Assembly: GCA_031290325.1 (NCBI GenBank)
Contig: JAITNU010000052.1
Location: 1-6,173, forward strand
Reading direction: 5' to 3'
Origin: Treponema sp.
Lineage (GTDB): Bacteria > Spirochaetota > Spirochaetia > Treponematales > Breznakiellaceae
DNA length: 6,173 nucleotides
Position numbers and translations under genes: made by a program. The notes beneath the pieces were generated by a model. It saw only the letters and a program-made list of their open reading frames with translations. It did not search any database and was not told the origin of the DNA. Below are positions 1-6,173 of the stretch, piece after piece (within the stretch, counting starts at the first letter, position 1; each line of letters starts with the position of its first letter).

Positions 1-1232
1 TTAACCGCTTCTACAAAACGTTTGCTGATAGAAAGGCCGATTCCGGTGCCTGTGCTTTTGCTGGTAAAGAAAGGATCAAATATCCGTCTCATATCCGCCT
101 CACCTATCCCCGTTCCCCGGTCACAGACGCTGATGACAATGCAGGAACTGCTGCGGCTTACGGCGCTGGTCCGGGTAATGGATGCGGAGATGACAGCTTC
201 AGGTCCCCCTGATTCCAGGGCATTGCGGAGGATGTTTTCAAGCACCGAGCGGAGCCGATCCGGGTCCATGAAGATCATGCCGTCCCGCAGGGCATCATCC
301 TGCAGGATATTTCTGCCGCAGAGCCGTTGGGATGTCCCGGCAAGGATATCATAGACATTGAGGGAAAGACGGTTCCCCTCTGCGTCCCGGAGGTAATCGT
401 TCACCCGGTATATCAGCGCAGAAAGACGCTCCACCTCCTCATCAATGATAGCGACCTCCTCTTTGCCGTTATCGGGAAAGAGCTTTCTGAGTATCCCTGT
501 CTGGAGTCTGATGGACAGCAGGGGATTCTTGATTTCATGGGCCAGGGTGCTTGCGGCGGTCCCCAGGACCACGAGGTTCTTCTGGGCCTCGATCCGGTCC
601 CGGTATTCACCATTGCGGAGATACAGCCGCCGGATGTACACTACCAGCCCCAGGAATACAAGACACGAGAAGGGGAACAAAAGGGTGGTGAAGGTTTGAG
701 TACGCCAGTACGCGGGATGGGAAATGTCGATGTATATATATTTCCCACTGGTCAGGGCATCGAAGAAGAGGTCCTGCCGCATCATCATCGAGGGGTGCCG
801 CTTGTTTCCAGACCAGGTGTTTCGGGCATCCTCCTGGGGCGGCATCCGTTCGGTATGGAGCACAAATTTGACCGAATGTCCCTTCCGGTCGGGGATAGTA
901 TAACGGCCAAACCGGCTTCTCGTATGGAGGATGTGCTCATCGAAAACCGGCGGCGTCTTTCCCCATTGGTATAGCAGGGCGAGATCCGTGCCATAGAGGG
1001 CGAAACCAGCTATCCGTTCGGTAAGCTGGGGGTTTGATTCAATGGCAGAACCGAAATCATCATACTCCCGGAGACTCGTAAAGAGCATGTTGAGGATCCG
1101 CTCGTTGTCATTGTCCCTGATAAGCCGCGCCCGATCCCGCATACCCCAGATGATGAACCCTGTGAGGGCCGAGAGCAAGGCCCAGCATAAGGCCACGGCA
1201 ATGCACGATGCGGTCTGTACCGGTATTTTCAT
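1..1232 (-). CDS. Sensor histidine kinase, HisKA/HATPase_c type, 3' end outside window
   Basis: The frame is open for 410 codons from ATG 1232 to the window edge, so the C-terminus is missing, probably by only a few tens of residues. I translated it by hand. A hydrophobic segment at about residues 7-31 and a second at about 181-203 enclose an extracytoplasmic sensor region of about 150 residues that I do not recognise. The dimerisation/phosphoacceptor motif LAHEIKNPLLSIRLQ has its histidine at 232. The N-box is LENILRNALES (N333, N337), the G1 box DRGTGIG starts at D371, the F-box FDPFF is at 385-389, and the G2 box GTGIGL is at 395-400. All catalytic elements look intact. The start is fixed by a strong ribosome-binding site (AGGAGG, 6-nt spacing). 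The H-box and F-box style resembles ZraS/AtoS-type kinases, which often pair with NtrC-family regulators; that pairing is inference. It lies 57 bp after the outer-membrane factor gene on the same strand, so a role in sensing efflux substrate or envelope stress is plausible. Confidence 0.93.
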   Translation of the reverse strand, partial: MKIPVQTASCIAVALCWALLSALTGFIIWGMRDRARLIRDNDNERILNMLFTSLREYDDFGSAIESNPQLTERIAGFALYGTDLALLYQWGKTPPVFDEHILHTRSRFGRYTIPDRKGHSVKFVLHTERMPPQEDARNTWSGNKRHPSMMMRQDLFFDALTSGKYIYIDISHPAYWRTQTFTTLLFPFSCLVFLGLVVYIRRLYLRNGEYRDRIEAQKNLVVLGTAASTLAHEIKNPLLSIRLQTGILRKLFPDNGKEEVAIIDEEVERLSALIYRVNDYLRDAEGNRLSLNVYDILAGTSQRLCGRNILQDDALRDGMIFMDPDRLRSVLENILRNALESGGPEAVISASITRTSAVSRSSSCIVISVCDRGTGIGEADMRRIFDPFFTSKSTGTGIGLSISKRFVEAV

Positions 1233-1237
1233 GAAGT

Positions 1238-1245
1238 ACCTCCTC
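1238..1245 (-). promoter_or_regulatory. Strong Shine-Dalgarno of the histidine kinase
   Basis: The minus strand reads GAGGAGGT, ending five bases before the kinase ATG at 1232. It is the best ribosome-binding site in the window and decides the start. It suggests the kinase is translated independently of the upstream cistron even if it shares the transcript. Confidence 0.85.
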
Positions 1246-1289
1246 AGCAACGAAGCTGGAAAAAAAGCGCCCGCTGGTATCAGGCATTT

Positions 1290-2603
1290 TTAAAGGGATA
1301 AGAGCAATGCGATTACCCCGGCCTCATCATCAAAAGCGCCGAGGCTTCGGAGCTTTGAAAGCCCCTGGAGAAAGCCGTACTGGACTTTGATAAGCTGGTT
1401 GTGGTTTGAGCTGACGAGGCCTGCGGCATCGGAAAGTTCGGACAGGGAATTCTGGGAGAGTTGATAGAGTTCCATGATGTACTCAAAATGCTTTTGGGCG
1501 TACTCAAAAGCTTTACGGGAAGATAACACTGAACTCGCCTGGGTGATAACATCAAGCAGCGCGGTTTGCAGTTCTATTTCCATAGTGACTTCGGTATCCT
1601 GGTACGTCAGGACTGCCTGCTCCTGGGCGATTTTTTCTTTCTCTACTTTGGTGCGGGTAACCCAGAAATCCAGTGGTATACTGCCGCTCAGGGAAAGTCT
1701 CCCTGCAGAAGGCTCCAGGCCGTTACTATATGTCAGCCCGGTGGATAGGGATGCGCTGAGACTGGGGAGATAATCCTTTTTCGCCAGGTTCACGGACTGA
1801 CCGGCCTTCCGGGAGCTAAGGGCGGCCTTAGCCAGCGCGGGATTACGGGCTTCGACGGTTTTCCAGAAGGTCCAATACAACGCATCAATCGCTTGTTCCG
1901 AGAGGGCTGCAAGTTTCTGAAGCGGCTCCTCATAGGCAGCAAAATCAAGGGCCTCCAAACCGGGGAGTTCCCTCAGCCCGGTGAGGCTTCTCAGCTTTGC
2001 GATGTTCAGGGTCAGATCCCGCCGGGCCTGGTTCCAGGTAGTTTCTTTAGCCGCCTTGTCCGACAGGGCCTGGAGGTAATCGCCGTAACGTATCATCCCG
2101 CTTTCAAGCCGGGCCTCTGCGATAGAAAGACTCAGGGCCGCCGTTTCCAGCGCAGCCTTTGCCGCGTCCAGGGCTGCGGCTGCTTCCAGGACCCCGTAAT
2201 AGGCGGCGTCCGCCGCGTCAAGGACGGTGTAGTACTCCGCCAAGGCGTCCTGCCGCGTGATCTCTGTGGAAATAGCGTTGATAGCCTTCAAAACCGTGTT
2301 CTTCCCCCCATCCCACAGTTTCTGAGATACGCTGAAATTTGCCCCGGTGCTCAGACTATCCAGGAGTATCTGTTGCCCCCAGAGATTCATCGAAGCGGAA
2401 ACCCCCAGGGATAGGGAGGGGAGGTTCGTGTAGGTTTGGGATTTTTCATCCAGGAGGCTGCTTTTTATCATCAGGTTGTATTTGGCAAGGCTCCGGGAAT
2501 TGGCCAGGACGAGGGTGCGGACCTGCTCAAGGCTTATCCCTTGCCCAAAGGCGCCAATCAGCACAACGGCATTTAGTATCACCACGATACCGGTTCTTTT
2601 CAC
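1290..2603 (-). CDS. TolC-family outer-membrane efflux protein
   Basis: This is the outer-membrane channel of the tripartite pump, expected to form a trimeric beta-barrel with a long periplasmic helical tunnel. From GTG 2603 it has 437 residues, slightly short of typical TolC (about 470). It begins with a signal peptide: MKR, a hydrophobic run to about residue 18, and a likely cleavage near AFGQ. The mature part shows two outer-membrane efflux (OEP) repeats, each with alanine-rich amphipathic helices, around residues 23-205 and 235-430. The motif QKLWDGGKN and the helix LSIAEARLESGMIRYGDYLQA are typical of the family. I chose GTG 2603 because GAAGGA lies eight bases upstream and the signal peptide then starts properly. 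An earlier in-frame GTG at 2621 overlaps the permease stop as GTGA but has no ribosome-binding site and would add six charged residues. The gene follows the permease by 14 bp and ends with TAA. Confidence 0.93.
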   Translation of the reverse strand: MKRTGIVVILNAVVLIGAFGQGISLEQVRTLVLANSRSLAKYNLMIKSSLLDEKSQTYTNLPSLSLGVSASMNLWGQQILLDSLSTGANFSVSQKLWDGGKNTVLKAINAISTEITRQDALAEYYTVLDAADAAYYGVLEAAAALDAAKAALETAALSLSIAEARLESGMIRYGDYLQALSDKAAKETTWNQARRDLTLNIAKLRSLTGLRELPGLEALDFAAYEEPLQKLAALSEQAIDALYWTFWKTVEARNPALAKAALSSRKAGQSVNLAKKDYLPSLSASLSTGLTYSNGLEPSAGRLSLSGSIPLDFWVTRTKVEKEKIAQEQAVLTYQDTEVTMEIELQTALLDVITQASSVLSSRKAFEYAQKHFEYIMELYQLSQNSLSELSDAAGLVSSNHNQLIKVQYGFLQGLSKLRSLGAFDDEAGVIALLLSL

Positions 2604-2611
2604 AGCTTGTT

Positions 2612-2617
2612 TCCTTC
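2612..2617 (-). promoter_or_regulatory. Ribosome-binding site deciding the TolC-like start
   Basis: The minus strand reads GAAGGA at 2617-2612, eight bases before GTG 2603 and overlapping the end of the permease reading frame. It favours GTG 2603 over GTG 2621, which has only CTACGCTACGA in front of it. Confidence 0.6.
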
Positions 2618-3838
2618 TCACTCGTAGCGTAGCGCGTCAATCGGGTAGAGCCGCGCCGCTTTCCGGGCAGGATAGTACCCGAACACCACCCCGACCAGCG
2701 CTGCGAACAGGGCCGCCACTGCGACAATCAGAGGGTTAATTGCAGTGGGAATATGCATTATCCCCAGTATTCTACACACCAGCACTGCAAGTCCTATACC
2801 GATGATGCCCCCCAGAAGACTGAGCATGATGGACTCTGTCAAAAACTGAAACAGGATGTCCCGTTTCCGGGCGCCCACAGCCATGCGGATGCCGATCTCC
2901 CGGGTACGTTCCGTAACCGATACCAGCATGATGTTCATGATCCCGATGCCTCCCACGAGGAGGGAAACTCCGGCAATGGCGGCCAGGAGGATAGTGAGAC
3001 TCCGGGAGGTTTCTGATGCCATGTCGATGATGTCCGCCATGTTGATAATCTCAAAGTCCGGGTTTGCCGAATCCGGGAGCTTATGGGCCTCCCGGAGGAT
3101 GAGAACTGCTTCCTTTTGGGCCGCATCCATGTAATTTTTACTCACCACACTCATGGCAATGGTGTTGATGTTCCGGGTATTGAGGAGCCTGGTCAGGGCT
3201 GTGTCCAGGGGCACCATGATGATATCGTCCTGATCGTTCCCGTTTCCCCCGGCACCCTTCTTTGCCAGCAGCCCGATGACGGTAAAATGATCGGTTCCAA
3301 TGCGTATCTGCCGGTTTAGGGGGTCGGCGCTGCCGAAGAGCTGGGCCGCAGTGGTGACCCCCAGGACCGCCACCCGGTTCCGCTGCTGGAGGTCCGCTTC
3401 ATCAAAGAAGATACCCTCAGCAGTTTCCCAGTTTCGTATGATAGGATAATCCGGCTCCACCCCCATGACCGTAACAGACCCGCTTCCCGCTTCCCCGGAA
3501 ACGGTGAAACTCCGCTGGGTTATCCCTGAAATGGCCTGGGCGAAACTCGCCTCAGCCTTGAGCTTAAGGGCATCTTCCTTGGTAAGCCGGTTAGGCCGGG
3601 GAAAAGCGGCGCTCTGCTGCCCCGGTCGCATGAGCATCCGCCGGGGCATGATCTGGATGAGGTTCGTCCCCATAGCGGTGATCCGCTCTTCAATGGCCCG
3701 CTGTGCCCCCTCACCAATGGCAACCATGACGATCACCGATCCCACCCCGATGATGATCCCCAGGGAAGTGAGGAGGCTTCGCATCCGGTTACGGAAGATG
3801 CTTCTGAAGCACACATGGATAAGTTCCAGAAGATTCAT
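2618..3838 (-). CDS. ABC transporter permease, MacB/FtsX family
   Basis: This is the inner-membrane subunit of the pump, 406 residues. The MacB layout is clear. A first membrane helix at about residues 21-42 (SLLTSLGIIIGVGSVIVMVAIGEGA region) is followed by a large periplasmic domain at about 45-280 (MacB_PCD type). Three more helices lie at about 281-306, 330-354 and 366-390 (FtsX domain). The cytoplasmic coupling segment VTERTREIGIRMAVGARKRD at about 308-327 and the terminal GYYPARKAARLYPIDALRYE are family hallmarks. E. coli MacB carries its ATPase in the same polypeptide; here the ATPase is a separate gene immediately upstream, as in LolCDE or YknYZ. The start ATG 3838 overlaps the ATPase stop as ATGA, with AAGGA six bases upstream, so translation is probably coupled. 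LolC/E-like lipoprotein release is less likely because an adaptor and a TolC-like partner are adjacent. The substrate is unknown. Confidence 0.95.
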   Translation of the reverse strand: MNLLELIHVCFRSIFRNRMRSLLTSLGIIIGVGSVIVMVAIGEGAQRAIEERITAMGTNLIQIMPRRMLMRPGQQSAAFPRPNRLTKEDALKLKAEASFAQAISGITQRSFTVSGEAGSGSVTVMGVEPDYPIIRNWETAEGIFFDEADLQQRNRVAVLGVTTAAQLFGSADPLNRQIRIGTDHFTVIGLLAKKGAGGNGNDQDDIIMVPLDTALTRLLNTRNINTIAMSVVSKNYMDAAQKEAVLILREAHKLPDSANPDFEIINMADIIDMASETSRSLTILLAAIAGVSLLVGGIGIMNIMLVSVTERTREIGIRMAVGARKRDILFQFLTESIMLSLLGGIIGIGLAVLVCRILGIMHIPTAINPLIVAVAALFAALVGVVFGYYPARKAARLYPIDALRYE

Positions 3839-4608
3839 GTTTTTTCCTTTTTTTCCTCTCCGAATTCCCCGGACGCCTTCATTCCGCCTCTCCGTTTCGC
3901 CAGATCCTCCGCCGCGTTCTGCCGTTCCGTTACCGGCATATCTGAAACCAGTTCCCCATCCCGCAGGGTGATGACCCGTTTGGTATAGGCTGCCAGTTCC
4001 GGCTCGTGGGTAACCATGATGATGGTCTTCCCCTGGTTGTTGAGGTTCTGGAAAAGCCCCATGATTTCCAGACTCATCTCGGTGTCCAGGTTCCCCGTAG
4101 GCTCGTCAGCGAGGATGAAGGCAGGATCGGTCACCATGGCACGGGCAATGGCGACCCGCTGTTGCTGGCCCCCGGATAACTGGGAGGGGAGGTGATTGAG
4201 CCGGTCACCGAGGCCCACTTCCTCTAACGCCGCTGCCGCCCGTTCCCTAGGATGGTGGCTCCCTTTGCTCCGGCGGCTGTAAAACAGGGGGAGTTCCACG
4301 TTTTCCAGGGCTGTGGTCCGGGCAAGGAGGTTGAAGGCCTGGAACACAAAGCCGATCTTCTGGTTCCTGATGAAGGCAAAGGTGTCCGAATCGGAGGTGG
4401 AGGTTTCAATCCCATCCAGGCGGTAGATCCCCTCATCGGGCTTATCAAGACAGCCGAGGATGTTCATCAGGGTGGACTTCCCCGATCCAGAAGGCCCCAT
4501 AACCGAGACGAATTCCCCGGCTTCAGCGGAAAAGTCCAGGCCCCGCAAGGCCCTGACCATGATGCCTTCAAGCTGGTAATACCGCTTGATCCCCTGGAGT
4601 TCAATCAT
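3835..4608 (-). CDS. ABC transporter ATP-binding protein, MacB/LolD-type
   Basis: This is the cytoplasmic ATPase that powers the pump, 257 residues from ATG 4608. All nucleotide-binding motifs are present: Walker A GPSGSGKST (38-46), Q-loop Q90 in FVFQAFNLL, signature LSGGQ (144-148), Walker B FILADEP with catalytic E169, D-loop GNLD (172-175), and switch H201 in MVTHE. The PTGNLD sequence and FNLL after the Q-loop are typical of the MacB/LolD/FtsE branch. A charged tail from about residue 225 ends in KKEKT. The frame is open upstream to ATG 4800, but that 64-residue extension overlaps the adaptor gene and has no family similarity. ATG 4608 starts one base after the adaptor TAA and gives the usual N-terminus MIELQGIKRYY. 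The permease follows with an ATGA overlap. The protein should dimerise under two permease copies. Confidence 0.95.
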   Translation of the reverse strand: MIELQGIKRYYQLEGIMVRALRGLDFSAEAGEFVSVMGPSGSGKSTLMNILGCLDKPDEGIYRLDGIETSTSDSDTFAFIRNQKIGFVFQAFNLLARTTALENVELPLFYSRRSKGSHHPRERAAAALEEVGLGDRLNHLPSQLSGGQQQRVAIARAMVTDPAFILADEPTGNLDTEMSLEIMGLFQNLNNQGKTIIMVTHEPELAAYTKRVITLRDGELVSDMPVTERQNAAEDLAKRRGGMKASGEFGEEKKEKT

Positions 4609-4609
4609 G

Positions 4610-5935
4610 TTACAGTCGCTCCCGGAGGATGATGCGCCTCCCCTCAAGCTCCGCATCGGTACTACCCCGGGCCGCACGAAGCTCGGTGAAGGATCCGTTA
4701 CTGAGGCCGGTTTGTACCAGGATGAGGTCCAGTTTTCCCCCATCGTTGATGAACCAGAGGGTACGGGGAGCGGCGCCACCCTGCGGGGAAGAAGGGACAT
4801 TCGATGAGTTCCCCCGCCCGCCGTCGCCAGGAAATCGGCCTCCTCCCTGGGGCATCATCAGGCCCGCGATCCCATTTGTAGATGTAGTCTGGGTACGGGC
4901 GTTTTGAGTGGTCCTGGTACGGGCCGCAAGGTTGCTTTGCCGCTGTTCTTCGCTCATACCCTGGAGGCCCGCGTTGAACACCATATCCGCGACCGCTTCG
5001 GTGCTCAACTGCACCGGCTGGTACCGGAGGGCCGCGTTAGATACCAGGAGGATGTTCTCCCGCCGTTCTTCGATGAATTCCACGGCACAGGTCATCCCCG
5101 GCAGGAGGGAACCGTCCCGGTTATCCACCGTAATGATCACCGTATAGGAGACCACATTATCCGCGATAATGGGCATGAGCCGTTTACTTGCTACCACCCC
5201 TGAGAAAATTTTTCCCGGCAGGGCCTCCAGGGTGAAGCGTACCGTTTGCCCTTCCCGGATGGAGGCTATATCCAGTTCCCCCACCCCGGTTTCAATCTGC
5301 ATCTCATCGAGATTTTCCGCCAGGGTGAAGATGCTGGCGGAATTGCTGCTTGAGCTATCCACCACGGTGTCCCCTTCGTTGATGTTCCGTTCCAGTACAA
5401 TGCCGTTGATGGGGGAGGTGATGAAGGCGTACTGGTTGATCTCCGTTTCTATGACCCGCAGGCTGGCCTCTGCAGCGGAAAGCTCTGCGGTCTGAATGTC
5501 CAGGGTGGTCTTGCCGGTCTTGAGTTCATACTCGGAGATGAGGTTCTTCGCTGCCAGCCGCTCCTGATTGCGGTAATTGATGAGCTGGAGCTCGTAGTTG
5601 GCCCTGCTCTTAACCACTGCGGCAAGCTGCTGTTCCCGCTGGAGTCTGAGCATATCAGTGTTGAGTTCCGCGAGGATATCCCCCTTATGGATAGTATCGT
5701 TATAATCCACATGGATTTTTTCAACCTTACCGCTCATCCGGGGCAGCAGATGCACCGTTGAAACGGGTTTGAGGGAACCGCTTGAGGACACGGTTTTTTC
5801 GATAGTTCCCCTGGTGATAGTGGCATATTCATAGGTTGCCACCCCTTTTCCAGCTCCGGTTTTCAGGCCGCAGCCACCGGTGAAAAGGAGGACACAAAGG
5901 GAAATCACGCTGATGTTCAGAGTGTTCATCGTCAT
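4610..5935 (-). CDS. Periplasmic adaptor (membrane fusion) lipoprotein, MacA/HlyD family
   Basis: This adaptor links the inner-membrane pump to the TolC-like channel; it has 441 residues from ATG 5935. A lipoprotein signal ends in LLFTGGC, with the lipidated cysteine predicted at 22. The lipobox is relaxed (T at -3) and the n-region has no lysine or arginine, so signal-type prediction is less certain. The family layout is present: first half of the barrel-sandwich (lipoyl-like) domain at about 57-93 (MSGKVEKIHVDYNDTIHKGD), a helical hairpin at about 94-167, the second half with SPINGIVLERNINEGDTV at about 174-191, a beta-barrel at about 210-290, and a membrane-proximal C-terminal domain. That last domain carries a Gly/Thr/Gln/Asn-rich insertion at about 310-386 before RTLWFINDGGK. 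ATG 5929 is an alternative start two codons in; neither has a clear ribosome-binding site. It is the first gene of the efflux operon and ends with TAA one base before the ATPase start. Confidence 0.94.
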   Translation of the reverse strand: MTMNTLNISVISLCVLLFTGGCGLKTGAGKGVATYEYATITRGTIEKTVSSSGSLKPVSTVHLLPRMSGKVEKIHVDYNDTIHKGDILAELNTDMLRLQREQQLAAVVKSRANYELQLINYRNQERLAAKNLISEYELKTGKTTLDIQTAELSAAEASLRVIETEINQYAFITSPINGIVLERNINEGDTVVDSSSSNSASIFTLAENLDEMQIETGVGELDIASIREGQTVRFTLEALPGKIFSGVVASKRLMPIIADNVVSYTVIITVDNRDGSLLPGMTCAVEFIEERRENILLVSNAALRYQPVQLSTEAVADMVFNAGLQGMSEEQRQSNLAARTRTTQNARTQTTSTNGIAGLMMPQGGGRFPGDGGRGNSSNVPSSPQGGAAPRTLWFINDGGKLDLILVQTGLSNGSFTELRAARGSTDAELEGRRIILRERL

Positions 5936-6047
5936 ATATGCATAATAGCAAAAACCATGCCAGGTATACAGAATGAATTAATTGTTTCTTGATCAGGCGT
6001 TTACACAAAATTATTTACAAGCTCTAAAAAATACTCGCGCTTCGCCT
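5936..6047. other. AT-rich intergenic spacer upstream of the efflux operon
   Basis: These 112 bp separate the antitoxin-like stop codon from the adaptor start. They are visibly richer in A and T than the operon. They hold the candidate promoter (annotated separately), a TTTACA direct repeat at 6000-6005 and 6014-6019, and small palindromes such as TGATCA at 5990-5995. I see no open reading frame with coding character and no convincing terminator hairpin. Confidence 0.7.
5942..5970 (-). promoter_or_regulatory. Candidate sigma-70-type promoter of the efflux operon
   Basis: On the minus strand TGCTATTAT (5950-5942) matches an extended -10 element (TGn plus TATTAT, five of six to TATAAT). A weak -35, TGTATA at 5970-5965, sits 17 bases upstream and matches TTGACA at only three positions. 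Transcription would be expected to begin close to 5935, at or beside the adaptor ATG, leaving little or no leader. The call rests on consensus matching in AT-rich DNA, so chance occurrence is possible. Confidence 0.4.
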
Positions 6048-6173
6048 TTATAGCAAAGAAATAAATATTCTCTTCCCGAGAACATGAGCGAATCGCTCTA
6101 ATGTACCAAGAGAAGTATTATATGAGGGGTCAAGAATATTGTCTATTGCAACGCGCGACGTTCCCATTTTTTT
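6048..6173 (-). CDS. XRE/HigA-like antitoxin, C-terminal part only (5' end outside window)
   Basis: The frame is open from the right edge for 41 residues to TAA 6050-6048. It reads KKMGTSRVAIDNILDP, then SYNTSLGTLERFAHVLGKRI, then FISLL. From memory, this pattern (MGTSR, a helix, LDP, N-T-S-L-x-TLERFA, LGKRI) matches the C-terminal helix-turn-helix of small XRE-family antitoxins encoded beside RelE/HigB-like toxins, and also the HTH of long HicB antitoxins. The MGTSR to ILDP stretch would include the DNA-recognition helix. The usual protein has about 70-100 residues, so roughly half is off the window. The internal ATG (third codon here) is unlikely to be the start because the residues before it, KK, also fit the family. 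If a toxin gene is present, it should lie immediately beyond the right edge. Codons are more AT-rich than those of the efflux genes, consistent with a separate origin. Function is inferred from the motif alone. Confidence 0.75.
   Translation of the reverse strand, partial: KKMGTSRVAIDNILDPSYNTSLGTLERFAHVLGKRIFISLL

Larger units (their letters stand above)
1..5935 (-). other. Predicted efflux-sensor operon (adaptor-ATPase-permease-TolC-kinase)
   Basis: Five genes run in the same direction with junctions of 1 bp (TAA-C-ATG), -4 bp (ATGA), 14 bp and 57 bp. The first three junctions imply translational coupling. The 57-bp gap before the kinase contains a seven-T run after a GC-rich stretch, but only a three-base-pair stem, so full termination there is unlikely. 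A response regulator gene would be expected next, beyond position 1. Cotranscription is inferred from spacing. Confidence 0.75.

Noticed and set aside
327..974. 215-residue open frame on the plus strand
   Set aside because: It lies antisense to the histidine kinase, whose frame carries all kinase motifs. The plus-strand product has no domain, signal or composition of a real protein; GC-rich codon bias keeps the opposite frame open.
1260..1280. Possible terminator between the TolC-like gene and the kinase
   Set aside because: The minus strand shows AGCGGGCGC followed by seven T, but the stem can form only about three base pairs; at most a weak attenuator.
1893..2414. 173-residue open frame on the plus strand
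   Set aside because: It is antisense to the TolC-like gene and has no recognisable motif or ribosome-binding site; treated as a shadow.
4252..4632. 126-residue open frame on the plus strand
   Set aside because: It is antisense to the ATP-binding protein gene and explained by its codon bias.
4609..4800. N-terminal extension of the ATP-binding protein to ATG 4800
   Set aside because: The 64 extra residues overlap the adaptor gene and have no ABC-family similarity; ATG 4608 gives the standard N-terminus.
6026..6046. Possible terminator after the antitoxin-like gene
   Set aside because: The minus strand shows GCG-AAG-CGC followed after five bases by six T; the stem is too short and the T run too far away to call it.

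Overview
The window holds one minus-strand locus: a complete four-gene ABC-type tripartite efflux system (MacA/MacB/TolC-like), followed by a sensor histidine kinase that runs off the left edge. At the right edge is the C-terminal end of a small HTH antitoxin-like gene on the same strand. A TolC-family exit duct and a lipoprotein adaptor show that the host has two membranes. Codon use is GC-leaning across the operon. The adaptor signal peptide has a relaxed lipobox and ABC ATPase and permease are separate proteins. These points would fit a spirochaete, perhaps a GC-richer Treponema relative, but the taxonomic guess is weak and rests on general resemblance only.

Layout in transcription order (right to left): partial XRE/HigA-like antitoxin (6173-6048); an AT-rich 112-bp spacer with a candidate promoter (6047-5936); lipoprotein membrane-fusion adaptor (5935-4610); ABC ATPase (4608-3835); MacB/FtsX-type permease (3838-2618); TolC-family outer-membrane factor (2603-1290); a 57-bp gap; then a histidine kinase (1232 to beyond position 1). 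The junctions are tight: a 1-bp gap, an ATGA overlap and a 14-bp gap. The first four genes are therefore almost certainly one transcript, and the kinase very likely belongs to it.

Inferred mode of action: the ATPase and permease form an inner-membrane mechanotransmission pump, the lipid-anchored adaptor bridges the periplasm, and the TolC-like protein provides the outer-membrane channel. The kinase has two membrane segments around an extracytoplasmic domain of about 150 residues. It could sense the pump's substrate or envelope stress and signal through a response regulator expected just left of the window. The substrate cannot be read from the sequence.

I saw no tRNA, rRNA, CRISPR array, insertion sequence or convincing intrinsic terminator. 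Nothing here is clearly a new system. The points most worth following are the kinase attached to the pump operon, the partial toxin-antitoxin-like gene at the right edge, and a possible leaderless start for the operon.
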